NCBI GenBank assembly: GCA_037951105.1
Contig: JBAMJV010000842.1
Coordinates: 62,001-126,000 of the forward strand
Origin: Echinarachnius parma
Lineage: Eukaryota > Echinodermata > Echinoidea > Clypeasteroida > Echinarachniidae
DNA: 64,000 bases
Direction: 5' to 3'
This document shows positions 55,901 through 59,821 of this stretch, one piece after another. How positions within the stretch are numbered: the first letter of the stretch is position 1; every line of letters begins with the position of its first letter. A program made the translations under genes and the position numbers. The notes beneath the pieces were generated by a model. The model saw only the letters and a list, made by a program, of their open reading frames with translations, had not been told where the DNA came from and made no database searches.

Positions 55901-58353
55901 GTAACACACACATAACACATATCGCAATTGCCAAAAAAAAAATTGTAAACAAAAATAAATACAAACAAATTAACAAAAAAATAATTAAAATAAATCAGAA
56001 AAAACCTTTAGGTTCGGCGGTATTTTTAGGGTCGGGCGGGTTACGCCAATCCAACAATTTATTTTTCATGGCCTTATAGAGAGCCGGTTTCAGATAGTGT
56101 AATAAACAGTGAAGAACAAAAAAGCTAGCATATAAATGAGGTAAAGCATCTTAAAACGTGGAATGAAAAATTATTTGAGTCTGAGTTCATCAAACAAAGA
56201 TTCAGTAAATAAATGCAGTTGATTATCAGAATTGTTTTGGGTTATCTTTGCTTGGTTTGATGAAGACAAATGTCTGCATATACATGTAAATAAGTGTCAA
56301 AATTGCAGTACTATTAGTTTCTTTAGACAATTATAAACACAACACAGTGGGTGATTTCAAGTATGGTGTTTGGGGTTGGTGTTAGTGCTTATTAAACACT
56401 AACACCGGCCTTAGGCACCATATTTGAGATGACTTAGGCGGGGCGGAGATATTATGCTATGCGGGATACCCAAGGATCCGGCATTCCATGTTAGGATGAT
56501 ATACAGTGACATTGGGGCATATCAAATATGGCGCCTAAGGCCGTTGTTAGTGTGAAATAAACACTAACACCAACCCCAACACCATACTTGAAATCACCCA
56601 CTGTGTTGTGTTAATTGTCTAAAGAAACTAATAGTACTGCAATTTTGACACTTATTTTTTTTAAGATGACGCCTTCCACATTGAACATGGCATTTACGAT
56701 TTTTAAATAGATTTGAGAATGCATACTGACTCTGTGCCAGGTGGTTAAACGCTTTATATCAAATGACAAAACAGAATGTTACAGTTTTGACTACAGTAAA
56801 AGGCACTTCCATCTATGGCAGCTACATTTGTTTGGCCTAAGAAAAAACAACAATATTTAGTAGAAATTGTTGGCAAATTATTTGTATTGCCAATAAATGT
56901 AGGTATACAGTAATGTACTACCAATAATATATAGCATTTATAGAACGCCATGTATTTACATTGTACAGTAGGTGCCCTATTTAGAGGCACATTATTACAC
57001 TTGCTCATCAGGTACAGTTCTCAACTCCCAGGGCAGCATTCCAGCCTAAGCTGCTCTACTGTATAGGGTGCTACAGGCTAAAAGGCTAACAGTGTTTGTT
57101 ATAGCCCGGTCACATATCAACGGATTGCATAAACGGACGTCAAACGGAGAGCTAAATTTTCCATCCGTTCGTCTCCGTTCGTATGCGTTTCTTGTCCGTT
57201 CCTTGTCCGGTGATGTACGTTGTTCTATGTTTTGTACATAAAGCAATGGAGACGACTTTCATCACCGGATAATTTCATTTCGCAAATTTTCTATTCGTTG
57301 GGCATTCGTTTCCCCTATCCGTTGATATCTGACCGGGCCATAAACAGTATCATGTACAATTTTGATAAACAACATGGTTCAATGACCCACTTGATTATAA
57401 ACACAAGTAAATTCATCTTGAATAGTGGCATATTAAGAAAACAAATACGACCACATTTTGAAAAAAAATCTTTGGCAAATTATTATTCCATTGCCACGTA
57501 GTAAATGGTACAATGTAAATTTTTTTTATTAACATCAGTAAATTCATTTTTTTAAGAATACACACTTAACATCATTATCACATGATAATCACATCACATA
57601 ATAAAGCATCACTGAACAATGATGGAACATGACTAGATTCAAATTAAAGTTGCATGTACATGTATTATATATTTATATTTTCAAATAAGAAAACTGTTCC
57701 ATGATGCAACAACAAGAAAAGAACAAGCTGAGATTCCAAGCTTTATTTAAGGCTGTAAACAGTGCTACTCTCAACATATTTTGATTCAGTTTGTTTCATT
57801 CTGTTATTTTAGTCAAAGACCCAAATAGGATTTAATAAAAAAAGGAACAGTTTGTAAATATCTGGGAATTAATTTTGATAAAGAAAATACATAAAGAACA
57901 ACTTGAGATTTAATGAAATACTGGTGTTTATGAGCAAAGAATGATTTTGCATCAATATGTTTTACTTGGGACATTGATTACTACTAATAATAAATTGTGC
58001 CATCAATCTAGAAAATGTTAAGGCACATTATAATATGGTATATTATTAACCTGTTTTTTAAATTGTTATAGCTGAGCTGCCTCGCAGGTGCATCAAGCAT
58101 TTCAAGCAATAGATTCCTGTCTAGTTTTTCTTACCTCTCCCTTTTGTCTAATTCTCGGGTCATTTAAGTTAAAATTGAATATCTCTCCCGTTTGCTCCAT
58201 TTTTCTCTGATTCGTTGCAGTCAAAAGAACAAGAATGGATCGAAGAAAGGCGTCGCTCAGAAAGCCAAGAAGAAGACATCAGTGAAAGGGAAGTTAAAGA
58301 AGATGGAATCCCTCCCTGACAACCATTATGCTAGAGGAGGTGTCGGTAACCAG
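12434..58353 (+). CDS. KIAA1549-like mucin-type transmembrane protein (partial gene, 8 exons)
   Basis: Join 12434-19709, 24439-24659, 43488-43659, 44813-45012, 51055-51239, 53282-53399, 54371-54534 and 58221-58353. All exons have AG/GT borders and matching phases. The protein (over 2,800 residues seen, both ends missing) is a large Ser/Thr/Pro ectodomain, then a conserved membrane-proximal region with a tetrabasic site, one transmembrane helix, a poly-cysteine stretch and a basic cytoplasmic tail containing GFDVVKQDYANNAFG. The order and the GFD-x-x-KQ motif recall human KIAA1549 and KIAA1549L (Pfam KIAA1549, formerly DUF3827). That match is from memory and no search was run. The molecular role of the family is little known. 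A surface glycoprotein is the safe inference. The gene carries one apparent frameshift (12932-12936) and tandem partial copies of nearly every exon. Confidence 0.65.
15532..16060 (+). repeat. 75-bp coding minisatellite, about 7 copies
   Basis: A 25-residue unit (MHEMLSSVSYPQASPSLDSS then LGHPT) repeats in frame with a 75-bp period from 15600, with a diverged leading copy from 15532 and exit into MHPPVSASP. Copies differ by one to three bases, for example PQ to PW and SY to SN. It is a typical variable mucin repeat, and allele length is likely polymorphic. Confidence 0.95.
19710..20334. other. Intron start with a tRNA-derived SINE fragment
   Basis: The intron begins GTGAGTAG. Apart from the SINE at about 19915-20005, nothing is recognised. 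Confidence 0.6.
19915..20005 (-). mobile_element. tRNA-derived SINE, copy 1
   Basis: On the minus strand the stretch holds a pol III B-box-like GGTCTCGGGTTTGATTCCCG, preceded by AGCAATCTGGAG and followed by a tail with CTTAGCTCATTTT. The same layout recurs on the plus strand at 53435-53515, so this is a dispersed family and not a lone tRNA gene. A full cloverleaf was not found. Confidence 0.65.
20335..20497. repeat. Foldback repeat with about 70-bp arms
   Basis: A near-perfect inverted repeat: the arm with AATATCGCTAATGATATTCG (about 20355) returns inverted to about 20485, around a loop of about 10 bases (CTCGACGAAT) near 20416-20428. One mismatch was noted (CTCGCA against TGTGAG). Likely a small foldback element. 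Confidence 0.9.
20498..20772. other. Diverged dispersed repeat
   Basis: The sequence around 20630-20735 (CTGTGTATAGCAGCCAACCT) resembles repeats near 11460 and 60745. The 72-codon frame at 20597-20815 runs through it and is not convincing as coding. Confidence 0.5.
21013..21405. repeat. Inner foldback, about 140-bp arms with central G run
   Basis: The arm starting CCAAGTCATTCCAGGTGTCT (21016) returns inverted as AGACACCTGGAATGACTTGG before 21401. The loop contains CCCCCC at 21150 and a G run at 21250-21270. CTAG stands on both sides, compatible with a 4-bp target duplication. Confidence 0.85.
21407..23904. mobile_element. Motif-array element 3 (GTAACGGAAGGAC type)
   Basis: The inverted ends are GGGCAATTCCAC (21407-21418) and GTGGAATTGCCC (23893-23904), an exact 12-base match. 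GTAACGGAAGGAC recurs, always on the plus strand, near 21420, 21599, 21796, 21810, 22020, 22200, 22398, 23369 and 23533. The spacing is about 200 bp in the first half, and the AT-rich filler is not repeated. A segment starting GGGTCATTCCATGTCAAATC at 22444 marks an inserted or composite middle. No coding frame is convincing. The start aligns with element 1 beyond the inverted repeat. Confidence 0.65.
24164..24438. other. Intron 3' end before exon 2
   Basis: AT-rich and ends with the acceptor TGTACTGTAG. Nothing else is recognised. Confidence 0.6.
24439..24659 (+). CDS. Exon 2: membrane-proximal ectodomain with tetrabasic site
   Basis: Acceptor ACTGTAG| and donor CTCAG|GTACGT. It enters in phase 1 (the split Gly codon is restored exactly with exon 1) and leaves in phase 0. 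It codes for VDVPESTDIKLPSFIAKMEN, then a likely amphipathic helix (MEKLLERLDPANNPALNP), then AGRRRRAITVGTITAQ. GC content and codon use differ from the flanking intron, which supports coding. RRRR (24618-24629) fits the furin pattern R-x-K/R-R. With exon 3 it may form a SEA-like or related membrane-proximal fold, which is inference. A partial copy of its 3' end follows at 24785. Confidence 0.9.
24785..24859 (+). pseudogene. Partial duplicate of exon 2, donor end only
   Basis: TACCCGGCCAGTAATCCCGC through CTGCTCAG|GTACGT copies the last 70 bases of exon 2 and the first intron bases, with small deletions. It has no acceptor of its own. The donor site is intact. Confidence 0.85.
24860..26100. 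other. Intron 2, first part, with a partial MITE B
   Basis: A single arm of MITE family B starts at about 25012 (GGTGTTTCACAAAGATCCTA) and fades by about 25200. The rest (25200-26100) is AT-rich with no recognised element. Short frames at 25332-25764 have intron-like composition. Confidence 0.6.
26101..26545. mobile_element. MITE family D, about 440 bp, copy 1
   Basis: Terminal inverted repeats of about 24 bp begin TGTGACCTTACACCACAAAA and end with the complement before 26545. A second copy at 42313-42750 lies in the opposite orientation, with high identity throughout. Non-coding, and inserted in intron 2 of the main gene. Confidence 0.9.
26735..27115. mobile_element. Dispersed repeat family E with G/C runs
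   Basis: The stretch has a G run near 26752-26790, then GTGGCGTAGCAATGGGGGAG, GGGCATGTGCCCCCTC and a C run (27062-27082), ending in GACCACACTAAGCCACTAG. Copies or parts lie at 31797-31821/41817-41940 and 63215-63385. The end motif GTGGCGTAGC..GTGGTCAGA is shared. Confidence 0.7.
27116..27879. other. Intron sequence without a recognised element
   Basis: A GC-richer part (27480-27850) has CTAGCTAG-type short palindromes near 27510-27550. The frames at 27684-28054 overlap repeat sequence on both strands and are not supported as genes. Confidence 0.45.
27880..28062. mobile_element. MITE family C, truncated copy
   Basis: The right two thirds of family C is present: AAGTGAGTGCAGTGAGTTAC, ATATCACTTTGCATTTTCGC, and the terminal GTTACTAGATCCCTTT. 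Compare the full copies at 50221 and 50592. Confidence 0.85.
28075..28382. mobile_element. MITE family B, foldback copy
   Basis: It starts TTTTTCACAAAGATACTAAG and ends CTTAGGATCTTTGTGAAACA then CCCCC. The arms are inverted but more diverged than in the copy at 8177. Confidence 0.85.
28695..29010. repeat. Minisatellite, about 20-25-bp unit (GGGCTCTATTGGGCATTTAG)
   Basis: About thirteen degenerate units of GGGGCTCTNTTGGGCATTTA follow each other with variable length. The minus-strand frames with NRAPKCPIEP-like repeats come from this array and are not genes. Confidence 0.9.
29195..29320. repeat. Dispersed repeat family H (GCAAGTAGAAATTG)
   Basis: CACACTAGCACTTGCCCGCT through GGCAAGTAGAAATTGGTGTT resembles 60127-60240 and, more weakly, 43885-43985. 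These are short copies of one interspersed family of unknown class. Confidence 0.6.
29640..30235. repeat. Segment duplication with a family C insertion
   Basis: A block of about 150 bp (CCTTACAGGGTGATTGA to CTCCCCTCCCC) occurs at 29650-29790 and again at 30085-30230. Between the copies lies a minus-strand family C MITE (about 29789-30055). Confidence 0.8.
29789..30055 (-). mobile_element. MITE family C, inverted copy
   Basis: It begins AAAGGGATCTAGTAACTTTG, the complement of the family's right end, and continues to ATATCTTTCAAACGAAAGG. The left end of the family is missing. Confidence 0.8.
30511..30836. mobile_element. MITE related to family C (subfamily C2)
   Basis: It starts AGAATCTAGTAACTTTGACT with CCAAACTCACTTATTCTGTA and ends GTTACTACATCCCTTTA. 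The left half resembles the element at 54851-55490. Non-coding. Confidence 0.65.
30905..31203. mobile_element. MITE family B, copy with GGGGGTGTTTCACAAAG ends
   Basis: Both ends are kept: CTGGGGGTGTTTCACAAAGA at the left and TCTTTGTGAAACACCCCCCA at the right. The outer arms pair well. The inner right arm is partly replaced. Confidence 0.9.
31308..31636. mobile_element. Foldback MITE with AGCAGGTTTGTAGGAGGTTT arms
   Basis: The left arm (GGCCCGGATTCACAAAGCAG to CCATGGTCTACATC) is matched inverted at 31568-31636. The arms are about 65 bp and contain the palindrome AAACCATGGTTT. Non-coding. Confidence 0.9.
31797..31821. mobile_element. Left fragment of a family E repeat, split by the array that follows
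   Basis: CAGTGGCGCAGTGTGGTCAG matches the end of family E (compare 63350-63385 inverted). Family E sequence resumes after 41816 with TATTATT, a T run, a G run and CACCC. This suggests that the sequence between is an insertion. Confidence 0.6.
31822..32778 (+). repeat. 319-bp tandem repeat, 3 copies, near the array's 5' end
   Basis: Units start TATTAGGTGATACGTATAGC at about 31821, 32140 and 32459, and are identical apart from one or two bases (CACCTA against CACGTA; AAGGCT against AAGGAT). Each begins with a near-perfect palindrome (AGGTGATACG..CGTATCACCT) and ends CAATTGTGGAAACACAATT. Identical 61-codon frames in each copy are by-products. Confidence 0.95.
32779..36413 (+). mobile_element. 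Array unit 1 body
   Basis: 32779-34400 matches units 2 and 3 closely, starting TTTTTATTCTTTTTCTTTGT. The stretch then diverges and 34400-36376 is private to this unit. That part holds a short 100-bp duplication at 34570-34790, a (GT)n tract at 35426-35466, a G run near 35190 and a truncated MITE A at 35629. It ends ATTCGTCTATGACGAAT..CTAG. Confidence 0.7.
35629..35825. mobile_element. MITE family A, truncated copy
   Basis: After TTAA comes AGAGATAGTTGAGTTTTGGT, then GAGGGCGCTAC and AACTGAGTGTCAAATTTGAA, matching 1407-1620 and 63481-63660. The right half is missing. Confidence 0.8.
36414..39113 (+). mobile_element. Array unit 2 (2,700 bp)
   Basis: It is nearly identical to unit 3 over the full length. 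Its right part holds the G-rich minisatellite 38580-39040, then GGTCAAAGGTCAAAGGTCAA and the hairpin/CTAG end. The 89- and 69-codon frames conserved in all three units reflect recent copying, not selection. Confidence 0.85.
38580..39040. repeat. G-rich minisatellite inside array unit 2
   Basis: Irregular units of about 25-40 bases of the form GAGGGGGGTGTCGGTGAAGA repeat about fourteen times. The same block is at 41285-41745 in unit 3 with different G-run lengths. It has strong G-quadruplex potential on the plus strand. Confidence 0.9.
39114..41816 (+). mobile_element. Array unit 3 (about 2,703 bp)
   Basis: It differs from unit 2 only by a few substitutions, an extra TACATG-type insertion near 40390 and G- or T-run lengths. 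The final CTAG is at 41813-41816 and is followed by non-element sequence. Confidence 0.85.
41817..41940. mobile_element. Right fragment of the split family E repeat
   Basis: A TTATTATT/T run, a G run and CACCC, then TTATTGGGGGGCATGTGCCC and CATGCCCCCCAAG, parallel family E at 26940 and 63235. Confidence 0.6.
42313..42750. mobile_element. MITE family D, copy 2, inverted relative to copy 1
   Basis: Inverted ends TATGTGACCTTACACCACAT (left) and the complement to 42750 (right). The full length is the reverse complement of 26101-26545 with few changes, flanked by AT-rich sequence. Confidence 0.9.
42783..43475 (+). pseudogene. Four partial tandem copies of exon 3
   Basis: Copies start at 42783, 42985, 43126 and 43292, each after an AG acceptor (ATGCAG or TGTAG), and begin IIDMTRA- or IINMTRA-like. 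The first stays open for about 50 codons and keeps ASPSNIELVFY, then departs. The second to fourth stop after 8 to 20 codons. None has the exon 3 donor. They sit 140-200 bp apart directly upstream of the intact exon, each carrying its own polypyrimidine tract. Confidence 0.85.
43488..43659 (+). CDS. Exon 3: conserved membrane-proximal domain
   Basis: Acceptor ATCATGCAG| and donor CAATAG|GTAAGC; it enters in phase 0 and leaves in phase 1. It codes for IIDMTRATASPSNVELVFYV, then VEEGTKIPAGEATVILDELS, then LQEMTLSLGIPVYTRPI. Alternating hydrophobic strands followed by a helix-like LDELSLQEM are compatible with an alpha/beta membrane-proximal module such as a SEA-like domain, though no cleavage motif is visible. 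It is the only one of five tandem copies with both splice sites and a full frame. Confidence 0.88.
43740..43990. other. Intron with weak dispersed repeats
   Basis: CAGCGGCGTAGATCAG and GGGGGGCGTTTGAACACCCC at 43748-43850 and GGCAAGTAAAATCATGAATG at 43928 resemble families E and H, but diverged. Confidence 0.4.
44075..44700 (+). pseudogene. Four partial tandem copies of the transmembrane exon
   Basis: Copies start at 44075, 44294, 44492 and 44617, each after CTTCCTAG. The first two keep the frame through EFE(C/S)NATPMPTSGPPQRLWI and the hydrophobic helix, then end in a stop shortly after a short C- or A-rich tail (near 44219 and 44419). The last two are shorter and broken early. Copies 1 and 2 could still serve as alternative last exons giving a protein cut off just after the membrane. 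Confidence 0.85.
44813..45012 (+). CDS. Exon 4: transmembrane segment and poly-cysteine stretch
   Basis: Acceptor CCTTCCCAG| and donor GCAAAG|GTAGAG; phase 1 in, phase 0 out. The 67 residues begin EFESNATPMPTSGPPQR (one N-glycosylation sequon), then a helix LWIIAAVLVPFGLIFLLCL, then seven consecutive Cys and GRHPTKEDRPMDPDTFKMLQ. The basic GRH after the helix sets the cytoplasmic side, giving type I topology. The cysteines at the membrane edge are candidate palmitoylation sites. They are encoded by a TGC/TGT run that resembles an unstable microsatellite. Confidence 0.92.
45013..45720. repeat. Intron 4 start with a partial 177-bp tandem duplication
   Basis: The block AATTTACAAGTCTGAACTTG to TTAACCTTGACTT occurs at 45300-45415 and again at 45476-45593, with an extra half copy near 45432. 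The 67-codon frame here is not coding. Confidence 0.85.
45725..46643. mobile_element. MITE family C interrupted by a foldback element
   Basis: AAAGGGATCTA at 45725-45735 and GTAACCTTATCCAAATCC from 46263 are the two parts of one family C left end. The right end GTTACTAGATCCCTTT closes at 46643. The insert between is the foldback 45734-46262, with TA on both sides. Confidence 0.85.
45734..46262. mobile_element. Foldback element, about 240-bp arms, TA duplication
   Basis: The left arm TACCTCGCACAAAAAGTTCC to CTTCCTTGGCTTGAAT is matched inverted by CAAGCCATG..GGAACTTTTTGTGCGAAGTA. The loop is short (about 45980-46005). Point differences between arms show it is not brand new. Confidence 0.9.
46806..46955. 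repeat. Compound microsatellite (GAT)n-(GAGTCT)n-(GAT)n
   Basis: About sixteen GAT-type triplets, ten GAGTCT hexamers, then about twelve GAT triplets. All lengths are multiples of three, so M/S/L-rich and D/E/S-rich frames exist by composition only. Confidence 0.97.
47406..47633. mobile_element. Tc1/mariner-like MITE, 228 bp
   Basis: Inverted ends of about 28 bp: CAGAGTACCCAACAATTATT at the left, and the complement of CAGTGTAACCAAGAATTATT at the right, each followed inward by TGGACACC. TA stands directly outside both ends, as expected of Tc1/mariner insertions. Non-coding. Confidence 0.9.
47878..50006. mobile_element. TTAA-flanked element with 16-bp perfect inverted ends, 2.1 kb
   Basis: TTAA then GGACGTTCCCCAGTTA at the left and TAACTGGGGAACGTCC then TTAA at the right form a perfect pair. 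TTAA target sites point to a piggyBac-type mobilising enzyme. No transposase frame is present. The interior holds the tandem module at 47960-48910; the remainder (48950-49985) is AT-rich and unrecognised. Confidence 0.85.
47960..48910. repeat. About 212-bp tandem module, 4-5 copies, inside the TTAA element
   Basis: Units contain GTTCATAAAACTTATGCTGT (48315, 48530, 48741), CATGTCACTTTTACGAAACT and the GC-rich core GCAGCGCCCCCATGCGGCAG (about 48228, 48447, 48659, 48878). The outer units are diverged and the middle ones nearly identical. The 164-codon minus-strand frame is a by-product. Confidence 0.9.
50221..50591. mobile_element. MITE family C, full copy
   Basis: It begins AAAGGGACTTAGTAACATTG and ends GTTACTAGATCCCTTT, forming imperfect inverted ends. 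It directly abuts the next copy head to tail. Confidence 0.9.
50592..50983. mobile_element. MITE family C, second full copy in tandem
   Basis: Same ends as the copy before it, sharing the junction CCCTTTAAAGGGACTT. Internal differences, including a short duplication near 50815-50830, show the two are not a very recent duplication. Confidence 0.9.
51055..51239 (+). CDS. Exon 5: juxtamembrane cytoplasmic segment
   Basis: Acceptor CTTTGCAG| and donor GCAAG|GTAAAT; phase 0 in, phase 2 out. It codes for YPYRQYPNNNADQQLQPVPR, then GFDVVKQDYANNAFGMEGGT, then MDREQRKEEEAEVMIQREMP plus a split Arg codon. The GFDxxKQ segment resembles a conserved cytoplasmic motif that I recall in KIAA1549 proteins. 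The acidic/basic EQRKEEEAEVM stretch is helix-like. Its 3' end is the founding unit of the tandem array that follows. Confidence 0.9.
51210..51875 (+). repeat. About 106-bp tandem array seeded by the 3' end of exon 5, 7 units
   Basis: Each unit has GGTGATGRTACAGAGAGAGA, TGCCTGCAAG|GTAATG and an intron part with TGTCATGTGACTTGTATTGC. Every unit therefore repeats the last 20-30 coding bases plus a good donor site. Copies differ by a few bases. None has an obvious strong acceptor, but GATGRTACAG before AGAGAG could act as one. Confidence 0.93.
51876..52193 (-). mobile_element. MITE family C, inverted, left-truncated
   Basis: The right boundary AATGTTACTTAGTCCCTTT is the complement of the family C start. 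The other end is lost at the junction with the exon 5 array. Confidence 0.85.
52194..52503. other. AT-rich intron, nothing recognised
   Basis: No repeat or coding signal was seen. Confidence 0.5.
52504..52716. mobile_element. GC-rich foldback MITE, 213 bp
   Basis: Inverted ends of about 27 bp: GCCCGGCGCAGAGAGAGCCG at the left and the complement of CGGCTCTGTCTGCGCTGGGC at the right. The inner part (GCCGATCGG, CCGACCGACC) also has GC-rich pairing potential. Non-coding. Confidence 0.85.
52815..53220 (+). pseudogene. Three partial tandem copies of exon 6
   Basis: Copies start at 52815, 52972 and 53131 after TAG acceptors and repeat GCCACTGGACGGACATGTCT to CCTTAGCC-GCTCCC. They then pass into CCCTTTAAGATAAACATTCT instead of the second half of the exon and lack its donor. 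Each stays open in the exon 6 frame to a stop in ACATAATTAG. Period about 150-160 bp. Confidence 0.9.
53282..53399 (+). CDS. Exon 6: Ser/Pro-rich cytoplasmic segment
   Basis: Acceptor TCTATAG| and donor GTTAAG|GTAAGT; phase 2 in, phase 0 out. It codes for PLDGHVSPLLRSSKQHPLAR then SRTPSISSSTSFVPQLPVK. RSRTPSISSS is a plausible phosphorylation cluster for basophilic or proline-directed kinases. It is the last and only complete copy of four. Confidence 0.87.
53435..53515 (+). mobile_element. tRNA-derived SINE, copy 2
   Basis: GGTCTATCAATCTGGAGGTC, then a B-box-like CTTCGATTCCTGG and TTTCTTTGCTCATTTT, align with the minus strand of 19915-20005. Confidence 0.65.
53520..54193 (+). other. Intron 6 with a relic of exon 6
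   Basis: At 54005-54085, CACCCCTTAGCCTGCTCCCG then TCCCAGCGTCTCTTCTAG copies the second half of exon 6. It runs into GGCAGCGATACGAGAGAGGA, which resembles the GGAAGCGATACAGGAGAAGA part of exon 7, so this looks like a joined relic of both exons. The rest is AT-rich. Confidence 0.65.
54194..54310 (+). pseudogene. Partial duplicate of exon 7
   Basis: After the acceptor CACCTACAG and one extra CAG, the copy reads IKSTEPYPRDLSTTTSGSDT, then GEDCCRYD and on to a stop near 54308. It matches the first 75 bases of exon 7 and then diverges. No donor. Confidence 0.87.
54371..54534 (+). CDS. Exon 7: cytoplasmic segment
   Basis: Acceptor TCTTTACAG| and donor CGAAAAAG|GTAATT; phase 0 in, phase 2 out. It codes for HIKSTQPYPRDFSTTTSGSD, then TGEELYKQRQQYMSAQEEIS, then RVLEPELFTSLSRK. 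The middle KQRQQYMSAQEEISRVLEP is likely helical. A longer frame in another register (54342-54554) is a shadow. Confidence 0.87.
54851..55490. mobile_element. MITE (family C2) interrupted by a foldback
   Basis: GAAGGGATCTCGTAGCTTCT at the left and GTTACTAGATCCCTTT at the right are the outer ends. A foldback (54942-55366) sits inside, with TA on both sides. Confidence 0.75.
54942..55366. mobile_element. Foldback element with GAGTGGTGAAGTGTGATGTC arms
   Basis: The arms are about 155 bp, from TAGAGTGGTGAAGTGTGATG to GGCTGAGATATGCCCATCC, and the inverted complement is at 55200-55366. The centre (about 55126-55175) is itself a palindrome around GTTCTTAAAGTTATGAAC. Confidence 0.9.
55491..55784. 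other. AT-rich intron, nothing recognised
   Basis: No coding or repeat signal was seen. Confidence 0.5.
55785..56076. mobile_element. MITE with about 35-bp inverted ends
   Basis: The left end AGGCCAAAAAGAATAAATTG then TTGGATTGGGGTAAC matches the inverted right end before 56076. The core is A-rich (55910-56000). Non-coding. Confidence 0.85.
56293..56665. mobile_element. Foldback element, about 180-bp arms
   Basis: The left arm AAGTGTCAAAATTGCAGTAC to CTTAGGCACCATATTTGAGA is matched inverted up to 56665. Inner sub-palindromes GTGTTAGTG..CACTAACAC lie in each arm. The loop is about 56430-56515. Confidence 0.9.
57099..57343. mobile_element. MITE family F, copy 2
   Basis: TTATAGCCCGGTCACATATC at the left and the complement of GATATCTGACCGGGCCATAA at the right, with TTA/TAA borders. 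Frames across it (57046-57246, 57220-57501) are not genes. Confidence 0.88.
57344..58220. other. Intron 7, right part
   Basis: AT-rich. The polypyrimidine tract and TTCGTTGCAG acceptor of exon 8 are at its end. No element is recognised. Confidence 0.6.
58221..58353 (+). CDS. Exon 8: lysine-rich cytoplasmic segment
   Basis: Acceptor TCGTTGCAG| and donor AACCAG|GTAGGT; phase 2 in, phase 0 out. After the split Ser codon it codes for QKNKNGSKKGVAQKAKKKTS, then VKGKLKKMESLPDNHYARGG and VGNQ. The Lys clusters could contact acidic membrane lipid or act as a nuclear signal after cleavage, which is inference only. The next exon is not identified in the window. Confidence 0.87.
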
Positions 58354-58471
58354 GTAGGTTCCAATATTTCCATGTACAGTGTAAGATAAAGTTTTCCAAT
58401 ATTTCGACATGTCGAGATAATTTTATATCGATATCGCCAGTGCTGCTTTTGAAAAAAATAAATGTATATAT

Positions 58472-58525
58472 GTATCTCTGACGACCACTATGCAAGAGAG
58501 GGTGTGGGTAACGTGGTAGGTGGAA
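58472..58525 (+). pseudogene. Partial duplicate of exon 8, donor end
   Basis: TCTCTGACGACCACTATGCA then AGAGAGGGTGTGGGTAACGT and GGTAGGT copies the last 45 bases of exon 8 and its donor, with several substitutions. No acceptor. Confidence 0.75.
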
Positions 58526-58706
58526 ACATTATTATTATAACAATAATCAAGCATTAATATTGCACCACACAGCTAGCTTTATTTGGGTCACTTACTTGCC
58601 TGACTTGGCCCAGACAAACAATGATATTTTCAGCATCAGTGTTTGTGACTGTATATTTCTAGTGACCTCTTTTCATGTCAGTACATTGTACGTGTAAGTA
58701 CCTAGG

Positions 58707-58903
58707 GGCTTGTATCATGAAACGGTCTTAACTATGTACGTTGTCTGGCGCAGAGCTAGGGTGCAGTTATCTCCGCTTTCGGACCCTAAAGATTTGTAAA
58801 TTTCCAAAGTCTGTCAACGCTCGTGCGAAACGCGGAGATGATTGCACTCGTGCTCCGCGTCAGACAACGTACATAGCTAAGACCCTTTCATGAAACAGCC
58901 CAA
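58707..58903. mobile_element. Foldback MITE, about 200 bp
   Basis: The left arm GGGCTTGTATCATGAAACGG to GTACGTTGTCTG(A/G)CGC is matched inverted by GCGTCAGACAACGTACATAG to CATGAAACAGCCC. The core includes CGCGGAGAT/ATCTCCGC pairs. Confidence 0.9.
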
Positions 58904-59450
58904 GGCTTCAAATGAAGGGATGTCAGCGTGTAGTTTAGACAATTTGTTTTGTAATAGATGCAGAGATTACACAAAATTCTCAAAATTAACTTTTTTAAAG
59001 AAAAACAAATGAAATATTCTGGTTGAATCTGTGCTTCTGTTTTGATGAAACAAACTCAAACATGAATTTCGAATAAAGGAATTGTAAACACTGGATGGTA
59101 TTCAGTCAGGGGGATTTAAAGTGATCCATTAACTTTGTAAAATTCCACCAAAATCGCTTGGAGATTTCACACTTTTGTGTACCTTTTTGTTTGGCTTATG
59201 GTTACAGAATAATGAAATGGTCTTTGATTTTAAAATGTCTCCCTAATTATGAAGATATTTAAGATTAAATTTGAAAGCATCTAGACATTTTCACAAGATA
59301 AACACTGTTCCTTATTTGTGCAAATATCACGTATCATTCTGAAGAACCATATATGATATCGGTATATGATCTCAACTATCAATTTCAGAAAAAGAAATAT
59401 GAAGTTAATAGATTACTTTTATTAAGATTAAAATCAACGTTAAACTAACT
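58904..59450. other. AT-rich stretch, nothing recognised
   Basis: No convincing exon, RNA gene or repeat was found. Confidence 0.5.
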
Positions 59451-59821
59451 ACCGTAAATACCGGCGCAATCGCCGCATCCGCGTAAACGCTGCATGCCGA
59501 CTTTGGGCATTGAAATTGAAAAAAAAAAAATGTGGGAGAAAAGTGCGCTAGGAAAACTGGCGACAAAAAAAGCGAATATCAGCAAAAAAGGTGAGAAACC
59601 ATTCTAGGCCAGGGTAAACGTAGACAATTTGGCTATATAATGTTTTATCACGCAATACAATACAGTGCAATACAACCAATAGTCCCACACCTGCTGATAT
59701 GTGTTGTTTTGAGGCCAGTCAAGAGTGACATTTTGACTATCTCCGCGTACACGCCGCACCCCGACTTTGCAGGTTTTTTTCGAGGAAAAAGTATGCGGCG
59801 ATTACGCCAGTATTTACGGTA
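59451..59821. mobile_element. MITE with TACCGTAAATAC ends
   Basis: Inverted ends TACCGTAAATACCGGCGCAA and the complement of AATTGCGCCxGTATTTACGGTA-like sequence (to 59821), with the subterminal repeat CCGCATCC/GCGTAAACGC. Elements with TACCGTA..TACGGTA-type ends are common in animal genomes; I do not assign a superfamily. Confidence 0.85.
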
